Shown here: positions 1-8,157 of the stretch, piece after piece
Layout of the letters: each line of letters begins with the position of its first letter
Position numbering within the stretch: position 1 is the first letter of the stretch
From: Achromobacter arsenitoxydans SY8
Lineage (GTDB): Bacteria; Pseudomonadota; Gammaproteobacteria; Burkholderiales; Burkholderiaceae_B
Length of the DNA stretch: 64,000 nucleotides
Direction: 5' to 3'
Assembly: GCF_000236785.1 (NCBI RefSeq)
Contig: NZ_AGUF01000042.1
Location: 1-64,000, forward strand
Notes under the pieces: generated by a model
The model's input: the letters and a program-made list of their open reading frames with translations, nothing else
Database searches by the model: none
Told to the model about the DNA's origin: nothing
Made by a program: the position numbers and the translations under genes

Positions 1-204
1 GAACGCCTGGGCATCGGGCTGGGCCGCGAGGTCTGGAACATGAGCCTGGACGGCGGGCAGTTTTCGGGCGCCCTGCTGGTGGCGCTGAAACAGCGCGAGC
101 AATGGCCCAAGAGCTTGAAGCTGGTGATCTGGGAGTTCTCGGAAAACGCCCTGTCGCTGCCGCTGACCGCGGACGAGCAAGCCCTGTTGGCCCGCATCCC
201 GTAG
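1..204 (+). CDS. AlgX/AlgJ-like SGNH-type acetyltransferase, C-terminal fragment
   Basis: This is the 3' end of a gene that begins left of the window; the last 67 codons are present and end in TAG at 202-204. The residues around VIWEFSEN resemble the end of SGNH-hydrolase-like domains in AlgX/AlgJ or DltD-type proteins, which act in the periplasm with an MBOAT partner to move acyl groups onto exported polymers. The MBOAT gene starts only 9 bases downstream, which supports this pairing. No catalytic residue lies in the visible part, so the assignment rests on the short tail and on the operon context. Confidence 0.6.
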   Translation, partial: ERLGIGLGREVWNMSLDGGQFSGALLVALKQREQWPKSLKLVIWEFSENALSLPLTADEQALLARIP

Positions 205-213
205 CGAACCAAG

Positions 214-1794
214 ATGCTATTCAACTCATACCTGTTCCTGCTGATCTTCCTGCCCGTCACGGTGGCCGTGTACTACGCGCTGGGGCCCTTGAATGTGCGC
301 CTGGCCGCGCTGTGGCTGTGCCTGACGTCGGTGATCTTCTACGGCTGGTGGAATCCGCAATTCGTGGTGCTGCTGGCCGGCTCCATCGCCTTCAACTATG
401 TCGTCAGCCAGCTGGTGCTGCACTATGCCGCGCGGCCCAGGCTGCAGGGCCTGATCGTGGGCCTGGGCGTGGGCGCCGACCTGGCGCTGCTGTTCCACTA
501 CAAGTATTTCGCGACGCTGCTCAATTTCCTGAACGATCTGGGCATGACGGGCGCCACGGCGGACGACATCATTCTGCCGCTGGGCATCTCGTTCTTCACG
601 TTCACGCAGATCGGCTATCTGCTGGACTGCAAGGCGGGCGTGGTGAAAGAACGCAGCCTGCTCAGCTACGTCCTGTTCGTAACATTCTTCCCGCACCTGA
701 TCGCGGGGCCCATCCTGCACCACAAGGAAATGATGCCGCAGTTCGCGCAGCCGGAGAATTACCGGTTCAAGGCGGAGAACCTGTCGGTGGGCGCGATGCT
801 GTTCGTGATCGGGCTGGCCAAGAAGGTGCTGCTGGCCGACGGCATCGCGCCCTATGCGGACGCGGGCTTCGCGGCCCCGGGCGAACTGCAGTTCTTCGGC
901 TCGTGGGGCGCCAGCCTCTGCTATGCGCTACAGCTATATTTCGACTTCTCGGGCTATTCGGATATGGCCCTGGGCCTGGCCAAGATGTTCGGCATCCGCT
1001 TCCCGCTGAATTTCAACTCGCCCTACAAGGCCGGCAATATCATCGAGTTCTGGGCGCGCTGGCACATGACACTGACGCGCTACATCACCGCCTATCTGTA
1101 CTACCCGGTGGCGGTGGCCGTGAACAACTGGCGCACAAAGCGCAACCTGCCGGTCGGGTCCGCCGGCCTCAAGACGCTGGGCGGCTTCGCGGGCAGCATC
1201 GCACTGCCGACGCTCTTCACGATGACGCTGGCGGGCGTGTGGCACGGCGCGGGCTTCCAGTTCGTGGTGTTCGGCCTGCTGCACGCCATGTACCTGTCGG
1301 TGAACCACGCCTGGCGGATCTTCGTGGTGGGGCGCAAGCCCGCCGCCGCGCGCAAGTCGCACCCCGCCACGCGCGCGCTCTGCGTGCTGGTGACCTTCGT
1401 CGCCGTGCTGGTGGCGCAGGCGTTCTTCCGCGCGCACGGCGTGGGCGACGCCCTGCTGCTGGTGCAGGGCATGGTCGGCGCGCGCGGCATGGAATCGCTG
1501 GACCTGTCCGCGCACGTCGCGGGCCTGGCCTGGGGCGACGCCTGGCGCGTTATCGTAGGCCATCACCTGCAGCTGATCTACGCCGTCGTGCTGCTGTCCA
1601 TCGCCTGGTTCACGCCCAACGCGCACCAGATCCTGGGCCGCTATTCGCCCGCGCTGTTCAAGCCGCAGGAGGCCCCGCAGGCCTTCATGCGCTGGCGCCC
1701 CAACCTGGCCTGGATGGCCGTCATGCTGGCGCTGCTGATTTTCTGCCTGGTCAACCTGCACAAGGAAACCCGGTTCCTCTATTTCCAATTCTGA
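214..1794 (+). CDS. MBOAT family O-acyltransferase (AlgI/DltB-like)
   Basis: A 526-residue polytopic inner-membrane protein of the MBOAT family. Such proteins pass an activated acyl group across the membrane to a polymer-modifying partner. The two histidine motifs of the AlgI/DltB branch are visible: WHMTLTRY around His284 and GVWHGAG around His344. The conserved FPHLIAGPI segment lies near residues 159-167. The length is close to AlgI (about 520) and longer than Gram-positive DltB (about 400). It is preceded by an AlgX/AlgJ-like gene and followed by a carrier protein and a DltA-like ligase, so the donor may be a carrier-bound aminoacyl or acyl group and not acetyl-CoA. The family call is firm; donor and acceptor are inferred. 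Confidence 0.9.
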   Translation: MLFNSYLFLLIFLPVTVAVYYALGPLNVRLAALWLCLTSVIFYGWWNPQFVVLLAGSIAFNYVVSQLVLHYAARPRLQGLIVGLGVGADLALLFHYKYFATLLNFLNDLGMTGATADDIILPLGISFFTFTQIGYLLDCKAGVVKERSLLSYVLFVTFFPHLIAGPILHHKEMMPQFAQPENYRFKAENLSVGAMLFVIGLAKKVLLADGIAPYADAGFAAPGELQFFGSWGASLCYALQLYFDFSGYSDMALGLAKMFGIRFPLNFNSPYKAGNIIEFWARWHMTLTRYITAYLYYPVAVAVNNWRTKRNLPVGSAGLKTLGGFAGSIALPTLFTMTLAGVWHGAGFQFVVFGLLHAMYLSVNHAWRIFVVGRKPAAARKSHPATRALCVLVTFVAVLVAQAFFRAHGVGDALLLVQGMVGARGMESLDLSAHVAGLAWGDAWRVIVGHHLQLIYAVVLLSIAWFTPNAHQILGRYSPALFKPQEAPQAFMRWRPNLAWMAVMLALLIFCLVNLHKETRFLYFQF

Positions 1795-1817
1795 CCGCAC
1801 AGGTCGCGGAGCATCCC

Positions 1818-2057
1818 ATGGACATCAACGCAATCGAAGCCAAAGTGGCGCAAATCGTCGAAGGCATCATCCTGACGCAGGTCGACCCCGACACCCTGCT
1901 GATCGAATCGGGCCTGGTCGATTCGCTTGCCGCCGTGGACGTGGCGCTGGCGGTGGAACGCGAGTTCGGCTGCAAGATCCCCCCGACCGAGATCGACGTG
2001 CACCTGGAATCGGTGCACACGCTTGCCGCGTTCATCGCGGAGCGCGGCCGCGCCTGA
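1818..2057 (+). CDS. Acyl/aminoacyl carrier protein (DltC-like)
   Basis: A 79-residue carrier protein. The phosphopantetheine attachment site is Ser36 in ESGLVDSL, in the usual place at the start of helix 2. The start is the ATG at 1818, which follows the MBOAT gene by 23 bases; a longer open frame upstream overlaps the MBOAT gene and is not real. The DltA-like ligase begins 31 bases downstream, so this protein very probably receives the adenylated substrate from that enzyme. Which acid is loaded cannot be read from the carrier itself. The call as a dedicated carrier, distinct from fatty-acid AcpP, rests on its size, its low similarity to AcpP by eye, and its place in the operon. Confidence 0.88.
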   Translation: MDINAIEAKVAQIVEGIILTQVDPDTLLIESGLVDSLAAVDVALAVEREFGCKIPPTEIDVHLESVHTLAAFIAERGRA

Positions 2058-2088
2058 GGCGCACCCACGAGCCTTGGAGGGCCGGACC

Positions 2089-3564
2089 ATGCGTTTCGAT
2101 TTCAATCGCTGCGACTTCGCCGATGCCCAGGCGGGAGCCGACGCCATCGCCGTGGTGGACGCCCAGGGCGCGCTGTCGTGGGGCGCGCTGCGCGCCGCCA
2201 CCGAGGCATGGGAACAGGCCGCCGTGGCCATGGGCGCACGCGCAGGCGAACCCCTGGTGATCTCCGGCCACAAGGAAGCCGCCTTTCTCGTGGCCATGCT
2301 GGGCTGCCTGCGGCTGGGCATCCCCTTCGTGCCGGTGGACGTCATCAACCCGCCCGAACGCATCGCGCGCATCGGCGACCTGGTGCGGGCGGGCCTGCGC
2401 TATGACGCGCAGGGACAGGCCTTCGTCCCCGCCAGCGGCGATCCCGCCCTGCTCGACGAACAGGCACTGGCCTACATCATGTTCACGTCCGGCAGCACGG
2501 GCGACCCCAAGGGCGTGCAGATCGGCCGCGAGAGCGTGGCGCTCTTTGCCGGCTGGATACGCGACTGCCTGAACCTGGGCGCGGCGCCGGTCTTCATGGA
2601 CCAGATGCTGTTCAGCTTCGATTTCTCGCTGTTCAACTGGGTGGGCGCGCTGGAGCTGGGCGGGACCTGCGTGCTGTGCCCGCGCGAAACCATCGCACAG
2701 CGCGACGCCTTCGTTTCGTACCTGGCCGCCACGCGCATCAGCGTGTGGGCCTCCACGCCTTCGTTCGTGCGGCAGCAACTGTTCAACCCCGACTTCGACC
2801 ACGCCCACCTGCCTGACCTGCGCGTCTTTGTCTTCGGCGCGGAGTCGCTGACGCCGGCCATGGCGGAAGAACTCTGGCAGCGCTTCCCGCAGGTGCGCAT
2901 CGTCAATTCGTATGGTCCGACCGAAGCCACCTGCTCCACCACCTGGGTCGAGATCGACCCGGCCCTGCGCGCCGCCGCGCCGAACCCCTTCCCGATCGGG
3001 CGCGCCAAGCCCTACGCCGAGGTGTTCATCGAAAACGGCGAGATCAACATCGTCGGCGACCACGTCATGCGGGGCTACCTGAACCGCCCCGACCTGAACG
3101 CCACGCGCATGTTCACGCGCAACGGCAAGCGCGGTTACCGCAGCGGCGACCTTGGCGAGATTGATGCCCAGGGGCTGGTCACCTTCCGCGGCCGCATCGA
3201 CGACCAGATCAAACTGCACGGCTACCGGATCGAGCTGGCCGAGATCGACGCCGCAATCGCCGCGCTGCCCGGCGCACGCGCCGGCGCCACGGTGGCGCTG
3301 CGCCGTCCCGACGGAGCCATCGTCAGGCTGATCGGCTTCGTGGAGCCGGCCGTGGCCGGGCCCGCCGGCCTGCAGCCGCTGCCGGACGGCCTGGTCGACT
3401 GGAAACACACACTGGGCCGGCATCTGCCGCCCTACATGATTCCTTCCGAACTGGTGGCCTGCCACCGCTTTCCCACCACCAGCACAGACAAGGCCGACCG
3501 CAAGCAGCTCGAACGCCTGTACCTGGAAGCGCGCCTCAGCAAGAACCCGGAACCGCAAGCATGA
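2089..3564 (+). CDS. dltA: DltA-like amino acid adenylating ligase
   Basis: A 491-residue stand-alone adenylation enzyme that should activate an acid with ATP and load it on the carrier protein next door. Seen: the P-loop FTSGSTGDPKG (132-142), Asp178 in FSFDFS (expected to bind the substrate amino group), YGPTEAT (275-281), the hinge region FRGRIDDQIKLHGYRIE (367-383), and the C-terminal catalytic Lys468 in TDKADRK. STPSFV at 222-227 is typical of DltA. The start is the ATG at 2089, with GGAGG nine bases upstream. Oddity: the cysteine that DltA enzymes carry in their FCGE motif, linked to D-alanine selection, is Gly250 here (FGAES). The substrate may therefore differ from D-alanine. It overlaps the next gene by 4 bases (ATGA). 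Confidence 0.85.
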   Translation: MRFDFNRCDFADAQAGADAIAVVDAQGALSWGALRAATEAWEQAAVAMGARAGEPLVISGHKEAAFLVAMLGCLRLGIPFVPVDVINPPERIARIGDLVRAGLRYDAQGQAFVPASGDPALLDEQALAYIMFTSGSTGDPKGVQIGRESVALFAGWIRDCLNLGAAPVFMDQMLFSFDFSLFNWVGALELGGTCVLCPRETIAQRDAFVSYLAATRISVWASTPSFVRQQLFNPDFDHAHLPDLRVFVFGAESLTPAMAEELWQRFPQVRIVNSYGPTEATCSTTWVEIDPALRAAAPNPFPIGRAKPYAEVFIENGEINIVGDHVMRGYLNRPDLNATRMFTRNGKRGYRSGDLGEIDAQGLVTFRGRIDDQIKLHGYRIELAEIDAAIAALPGARAGATVALRRPDGAIVRLIGFVEPAVAGPAGLQPLPDGLVDWKHTLGRHLPPYMIPSELVACHRFPTTSTDKADRKQLERLYLEARLSKNPEPQA

Positions 3565-4235
3565 CACGCACTCGCTATCGCTACGCCCTCGCCTTGACCC
3601 TGGCGGCCTGCGCCGCCAATGCTGCCGCCGAAGGCGTGCTGGCCCAACTGTACGCCGCGCGTCCGCCGGCTGGATCCTCGTTCGTGCGGGTGGTCAATCC
3701 CCACGTCAAGCCGCTGCAGGCGCAGATCGCCCAAGGGCCGGCCCAGGAGATCGGCCCCGACAGGCAAGCCACCACCTACGCCATCGTCAAGGGCAACCAG
3801 TCCTTCGACGTGCGCATCGACGGCAAGCTCGCCGGCACCCTGCAGGTCGCGCCCGACACCTTCAACACGCTGGTGCCGCGGCGCGACGGCGGCAGGCTGT
3901 CCTTCAGCGTCATCGACGACAGCAGCGGCGCGCAGGACGCCCTGAAAGCCGAGCTGCGCTTCTACAACCTGGCGGCGGACTGCCCCGCCGGCCAGTTGTC
4001 GGTCAGCCCGTCGGGCCCCGTCCTGTTCAAGGACGTCGAACCCGGCGCCTCGGCCGCGCGCGCCATCAATCCCGTCAGCGCGACGCTGGCCGCGGGCTGC
4101 GGCGCGGCGGCATCGCCGACCCTGCCCCTGCCGGCCCTGCAGCCGGGCGACCACTACAGCCTGTTCCTTACCGGCACTCCGCAAGCACCCGTGCTGCACG
4201 GCCAGGTCAGCGGCACGGATCCCTACAAAAAATAA
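3561..4235 (+). CDS. AlgF-like periplasmic polymer O-acetylation protein
   Basis: A 224-residue protein with an N-terminal Sec signal peptide (hydrophobic core YALALTLAACAANAAA), so probably periplasmic. The body resembles AlgF, the periplasmic partner of AlgI/AlgJ/AlgX in alginate acetylation: LAQLYAARPPAGSSFVRVVN and a later GDHYSLFL segment fit this family. Translation is probably coupled to the ligase gene, because its ATG overlaps the upstream stop codon. An AlgF-type protein together with a carrier protein and a DltA-like ligase is the mixed feature of this operon. The acceptor polymer is unknown; no alginate polymerase genes are visible. Confidence 0.8.
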   Translation: MTRTRYRYALALTLAACAANAAAEGVLAQLYAARPPAGSSFVRVVNPHVKPLQAQIAQGPAQEIGPDRQATTYAIVKGNQSFDVRIDGKLAGTLQVAPDTFNTLVPRRDGGRLSFSVIDDSSGAQDALKAELRFYNLAADCPAGQLSVSPSGPVLFKDVEPGASAARAINPVSATLAAGCGAAASPTLPLPALQPGDHYSLFLTGTPQAPVLHGQVSGTDPYKK

Positions 4236-4244
4236 GGAGCCATC

Positions 4245-5375
4245 ATGCGCAGCGTATTCCGGGATGACCACGAACTGTTCCGCGACCAGGTCAAGCGTTT
4301 CATCGCCAACGAGATCGCGCCGCGCTACGCCGAGTGGGAGCAGGCCGGCGTGACCCCGCGCTCGCTCTGGCTGCGCGCCGGCGAAGAAGGCCTGCTCAAC
4401 TGCGCGCTGCCTGACCCCTACGGACTGGGCGGCGACTTCGGGCATTCGGCCGTGGTGATCGAAGAGCTGGCACGCGCCAACTTCCTGGGCATCGGCTTTT
4501 CCATCCATTCCGACATGGTGGCGCCCTATCTGCTGAACTTCGGCACCGATGCGCAGAAGGACCGCTGGCTTCCTCCCATGACGCGCGGCGAGACCATCGG
4601 CGCCATCGCGCTGACCGAGCCGGGCGCGGGCAGCGACCTGAAGGCCGTGCGCACGCGCGCGCGGCTGGATGGCGAACACTACGTGCTCAATGGCCAGAAG
4701 ACCTTCATCACGAATGGCGTGAACGCCGGACTGGCCATCGTGCTGGCCAGCACCGACCCGGACCTGGGCGCGCGTGGCCTGTCTTTGTTTTGCGTGGAAG
4801 AGAACCTGCCCGGCTACACCAAGGGCGGCCCGCTGAACAAGATCGGCCAGCACAGCCAGGACACCTGCGAGCTGTACTTTGACGATGTGCGCGTGCCGGC
4901 GGATTGCCTGCTGGGGCCGCTGAACGCGGCCTTCGAGATCATGACGCGCGAACTGGCGCGCGAACGCCTGGCGATCGCCCTGCGCGCTGCCGCGTCGCAG
5001 GAAGGCATGCTCGAAGAAGCGGCGCAGTACGCCCGCGACCGCAAGGTCTTCGGCCGCCGCGTGATCGACTACCAGAACACGCGCTTCAAACTGGCCAACG
5101 CGCGGGCCCAGAGCACCATGCTGCGCGTCTTCCTGGACGACTGCCTGGCCCGCCAGATGGAAGGCGAACTGGACGCCACCACGGCCGCCATCGCCAAGCT
5201 CAACGCCACCGAGATGCAGGGCCGCATCCTGGACGACCTGCTCCAGATGTATGGCGGTTACGGCTACATGGCGGAATACGGCATCGGCCGCGCCTGGGTG
5301 GACGCGCGCGCGCTGCGCATCTTCGGCGGCACCAGCGAAGTCATGCTCGAGATCATCGGCCGCAGCTTCAACTGA
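4245..5375 (+). CDS. Acyl-CoA dehydrogenase family protein (LCAD/IVD-like active site)
   Basis: A 376-residue FAD-dependent dehydrogenase that would introduce an alpha-beta double bond into an acyl thioester. Seen: the FAD/substrate motif LTEPGAGSD (123-131), the QKTFITNG strand, and the C-terminal GGTSEVM motif. The common catalytic Glu of the YEGT position is Gly361. However, ARERL carries Glu240 at the helix-G place used as the base by isovaleryl-CoA and long-chain acyl-CoA dehydrogenases, so activity is probably kept. AAGGAG lies just before the ATG, 9 bases after the AlgF-like gene, so it belongs to the same operon. It may act on a carrier-bound thioester or may only be co-transcribed with the envelope genes; the sequence cannot decide. 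Confidence 0.9.
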   Translation: MRSVFRDDHELFRDQVKRFIANEIAPRYAEWEQAGVTPRSLWLRAGEEGLLNCALPDPYGLGGDFGHSAVVIEELARANFLGIGFSIHSDMVAPYLLNFGTDAQKDRWLPPMTRGETIGAIALTEPGAGSDLKAVRTRARLDGEHYVLNGQKTFITNGVNAGLAIVLASTDPDLGARGLSLFCVEENLPGYTKGGPLNKIGQHSQDTCELYFDDVRVPADCLLGPLNAAFEIMTRELARERLAIALRAAASQEGMLEEAAQYARDRKVFGRRVIDYQNTRFKLANARAQSTMLRVFLDDCLARQMEGELDATTAAIAKLNATEMQGRILDDLLQMYGGYGYMAEYGIGRAWVDARALRIFGGTSEVMLEIIGRSFN

Positions 5376-5390
5376 ACGCCGCTGGCGGCC

Positions 5391-6395
5391 TTAGAGGCGC
5401 GCATCCATCCAGTCGCGCATCAGCGCGCGCGCTTCCGGCGTGTCGTCGATGACCCAGGGATCCAGCGCGAACGCCACGATGCGCTTGGCGCCGTAGCCGC
5501 GGGCGACTTCCCATTGCTGCTTCACGCGGTCGAACTCGGCGGAGCGGGCCTTGAAGGTGGAGCCGTCGGTGGCGCCCGACGGCAGCTCTTCGAACAGTTC
5601 CAGGATCAGGTCGAACGACGCGCGCCGCGCCAGCAGCATGTCGTGCAAGGGTTCCAGCGCCCGCAGATTGGCCAGGCCGGCCACGCCCACCCCGTCCTGG
5701 ATCATGGGATGGATGCGCACGCGGTCCAGGATGCCGCTCCACAGCTTCATCAGCGAACCGTCGCCCGGCAAGCGGCTGTGATAGGTGGAGATGCAGGGCA
5801 CGCCGCGGCTGGTGGCCTGGGCGGCCCGCGAGAACGCGTCCAGCCATGGGATCAGCAGCGCCTGGCGCTCGGGGGAGGCCCAGTTGTACTGCTCGAGTTC
5901 GTACGGCAGATACCAGCCGCGGAACGCCCGGCGCTTGTTCCAGGCCGTTGTCCGCATATAGGCAACGCCGCGCTCGCGCGTCTGGTCCAGATAGCCGGAC
6001 AGCGCCTGCGTGTCAGCGTGGGCCAGCACGTCCCACCAGCGCTGGTCATAGGGCAGCCCCACATGAATGCCCATGCCCTGACGCCCGGCCTCGTCGAACA
6101 GGGTATGCAGCAGCGAATCGGGCGCCATCCAGTCGTCCGGACGGCCGCCCTCCAGGCCGACCCACTGCAGGAAGATTTCGCGGCAGCCCAGCCGCCGGAA
6201 CGCGCGCAGGCGAAGACGCCAGTCTTCGGGCTTCAGGTCCAGGTGGCTGCGCCAGAGCTGCAGGAAGGTGGCGTTCAGGGACAGCGGCGGCGAGCATGCG
6301 GCCAACGGCGCCAGGGCGCCGAGCGCCAGCGCCTGGAGCAGGCGCCGGCGGCTGAGGGACTGGAACTGCGGATGTGACAGGAAAGAACCCTGCAT
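5391..6395 (-). CDS. DUF4434-like glycosidase-fold lipoprotein
   Basis: A 334-residue exported protein. The N terminus has a Tat-like SRRRLLQ motif (15-21) and a lipobox LAAC ending at Cys34, so it is probably a lipoprotein. The body resembles DUF4434 proteins, which are thought to have a TIM-barrel glycosidase-like fold; candidate acidic residues include those in LPYELEQYNW and LELFEELPSG. Its ATG at 6395 directly follows the TAA of the upstream yidB-like gene, so the two are co-transcribed. It converges on the acyl-CoA dehydrogenase gene with only 15 bases between stop codons. A role in trimming or sensing an exopolysaccharide is possible but is inference. Confidence 0.68.
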   Translation of the reverse strand: MQGSFLSHPQFQSLSRRRLLQALALGALAPLAACSPPLSLNATFLQLWRSHLDLKPEDWRLRLRAFRRLGCREIFLQWVGLEGGRPDDWMAPDSLLHTLFDEAGRQGMGIHVGLPYDQRWWDVLAHADTQALSGYLDQTRERGVAYMRTTAWNKRRAFRGWYLPYELEQYNWASPERQALLIPWLDAFSRAAQATSRGVPCISTYHSRLPGDGSLMKLWSGILDRVRIHPMIQDGVGVAGLANLRALEPLHDMLLARRASFDLILELFEELPSGATDGSTFKARSAEFDRVKQQWEVARGYGAKRIVAFALDPWVIDDTPEARALMRDWMDARL

Positions 6396-6809
6396 TTATC
6401 CGCGGTTGCCGAACATGCCGGACAGGGACGCCAGCAGGTCGGTCGGATTGAATTGCTGGTCCGGCTGCACCGCGCCTTCCGGCGTGGCCTTGTCGACCAG
6501 CTGCGGCAGCAGCGCCGACAGGGAATCCAGGACGGAATTGCTGTCCTGCCCCGTCTTGGCGGCCAGTTCGTTCACCACGCCGGGGTCCAGCACGGAACCC
6601 AGCTGGCTGGGGCTGACGGGCAGGTTCTGGCCCGTGCCCACCCAGGAGGCCACGATCTCGCTCAGGCCGCCCTTCTGGAAGCTGGCGATCAGGCCGGTCA
6701 AGCCGCCCGGGTATTTGTTCAGTTGCTCGATCAGCGCGGGCAGCAGCGAGGCCGATCCGCCTTGCTGACCGCCGCCGGCCATCGAGGCCAAGGTGTCCAA
6801 TAGACTCAT
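6396..6809 (-). CDS. YidB family protein (DUF937)
   Basis: A 137-residue protein of the YidB/DUF937 family, whose function is not established. Seen: Gly-rich N terminus MSLLDTLASMAGGG, the central LIASFQKGGLSEIVASWVG, and NLPVSPSQLGSVL, all typical of the family. The start is placed at the ATG at 6809 because AGGAG lies 8 bases upstream; a longer frame to 6872 adds 21 residues that do not look like family sequence. The downstream lipoprotein gene starts immediately at the stop codon. Confidence 0.85.
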   Translation of the reverse strand: MSLLDTLASMAGGGQQGGSASLLPALIEQLNKYPGGLTGLIASFQKGGLSEIVASWVGTGQNLPVSPSQLGSVLDPGVVNELAAKTGQDSNSVLDSLSALLPQLVDKATPEGAVQPDQQFNPTDLLASLSGMFGNRG

Positions 6810-6942
6810 TGCCGCGCTCCTGAAAAAGTCGGGAAACCAGTATAGGCCGATGATCAGCGCCGCGCGCGCCATACGGGTTGCTGGAGGCTTCGACTTTGCA
6901 AAACTTGTAAATCCGGGACTGATGGAGCCCAGCCTTCCGCCC

Positions 6943-8157
6943 TCAGCCCCCCGGCCGCGATGCCGCCGATGCCCGCAACGCCTTCAGCGCCTTCTGGCCC
7001 GCCCGTCCGTCGGGCGGCAGCCCCAGCTCCCGCTGCGCCTCCTGCAGGGCCTGACGGGTGCGGGCGCCGACCATGCCGTCGGGTTCGCCCAGGTCATAGC
7101 CGCGGGCGATCAGCAGGCGCTGCAGTTCACGCCGTTCCGCCCGGGACAGGCCCGGGTCGTCCGTCGGCCAGGCCTGGACCAGCGGCCCGCCGCCCCGCAA
7201 CCGGTCCGACAGGTGCGCGATCGCCAGCGCGTAGCTTTCCGCCGCGTTATAGGAGTACAGGGCGTCGAAATTGCGCGTCACCAGGAACGCGGGGCCATTG
7301 CGGCCGGCAGGCAGCAGCAGCCCGGCGGGCGAGTCGCCGGCAGGCAAAGCCTGCCCGTCGGCTCGGGTCACGCCCTGCCGGGCCCAGGACGACATCGGCC
7401 GCTTGTTCTTGCGCCCCGCCCCGGCCGTGTCCATGCCGGCGGGCAGCCTAACTTCGTAGCCCCAGGCCAGCGCGGGATTCCAGCCGGCACGCTTGAGGAA
7501 GTTGGCGGTGGACGCCAGCGCGTCCGGCACGCTGTCGACCAGGTCGCGGCGCCCGTCGCCATCGAAATCCACCGCCAGGCGCAGGTAGGTTGACGGCATG
7601 AACTGGGTCTGGCCGAACGCGCCCGCCCAGGATCCGACCAGGCGGTCGGGCGCAATGTGTTCGTCCTGGATGATCTTCAGGGTGGCGAAGAATTCGCCCC
7701 GGAAATAGGCCTGCCGGCGGCCGAAGCACGACAGGGTGGACAGCGACGTCAGCAGCGGCCGGCCGCCCAGGGTGCGCCCGAAATTGCTTTCCACGCCCCA
7801 CACCGCCGCGATGGTGGCCGGATCCACGCCATAGCGCTGGGCCGCGCGGTCCAGCTCCGCCTGCCAGCGCGCCATGCCGGCCTGCCCGTCCGCCACGCGC
7901 TCGTCATCCACCAGGCCCGCCATGTAGTCCCAGATGGGCGTCTTGAATTCGGGCTGGGCGTCCAGCAAGCCGATCACCGCCATGTCCGGCGCAAGGTTGG
8001 CGGTATTCGCGTCGAAGGTCGCTGCCGACACGCCGGCCTTCAGGGCGGGCGCGCGCAACTGCGACAGGCAGGCGGCGAATGGGTCGGCGGCCAGCGCGGC
8101 GGACGCCGGCAGGATCAACGCGGCGCCGGTCAGCGCGCGGGCCAGAAGGGATTTCAT
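6943..8157 (-). CDS. Lytic murein transglycosylase, MltB-like with peptidoglycan-binding domain
   Basis: A 404-residue exported enzyme that cleaves peptidoglycan glycan strands with formation of 1,6-anhydroMurNAc. Order of parts: signal peptide (ALTGAALILPASAALAA), SLT_2-type catalytic domain with the catalytic Glu in AVWGVESNFGR and the family motif WAGAFGQTQFMPSTY, then a C-terminal peptidoglycan-binding domain (RGYDLGEPDGMVGARTRQAL). The signal peptide has no clear lipobox, so it may be soluble periplasmic, unlike E. coli MltB. The ATG at 8157 overlaps the stop of the MOSC gene as ATGA, so the two genes are probably translated together. Confidence 0.92.
   Translation of the reverse strand: MKSLLARALTGAALILPASAALAADPFAACLSQLRAPALKAGVSAATFDANTANLAPDMAVIGLLDAQPEFKTPIWDYMAGLVDDERVADGQAGMARWQAELDRAAQRYGVDPATIAAVWGVESNFGRTLGGRPLLTSLSTLSCFGRRQAYFRGEFFATLKIIQDEHIAPDRLVGSWAGAFGQTQFMPSTYLRLAVDFDGDGRRDLVDSVPDALASTANFLKRAGWNPALAWGYEVRLPAGMDTAGAGRKNKRPMSSWARQGVTRADGQALPAGDSPAGLLLPAGRNGPAFLVTRNFDALYSYNAAESYALAIAHLSDRLRGGGPLVQAWPTDDPGLSRAERRELQRLLIARGYDLGEPDGMVGARTRQALQEAQRELGLPPDGRAGQKALKALRASAASRPGG

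Noticed and set aside
102-2057. A 651-codon open frame across the MBOAT gene
   Set aside because: It is a shadow frame in G+C-rich DNA; only its last 79 codons, from the ATG at 1818, form a real gene (the carrier protein).
4245-5375. The operon dehydrogenase as an inactive enzyme because the EGT glutamate is Gly
   Set aside because: Glu240 occupies the alternative base position of the LCAD/IVD branch, so loss of activity is not indicated.
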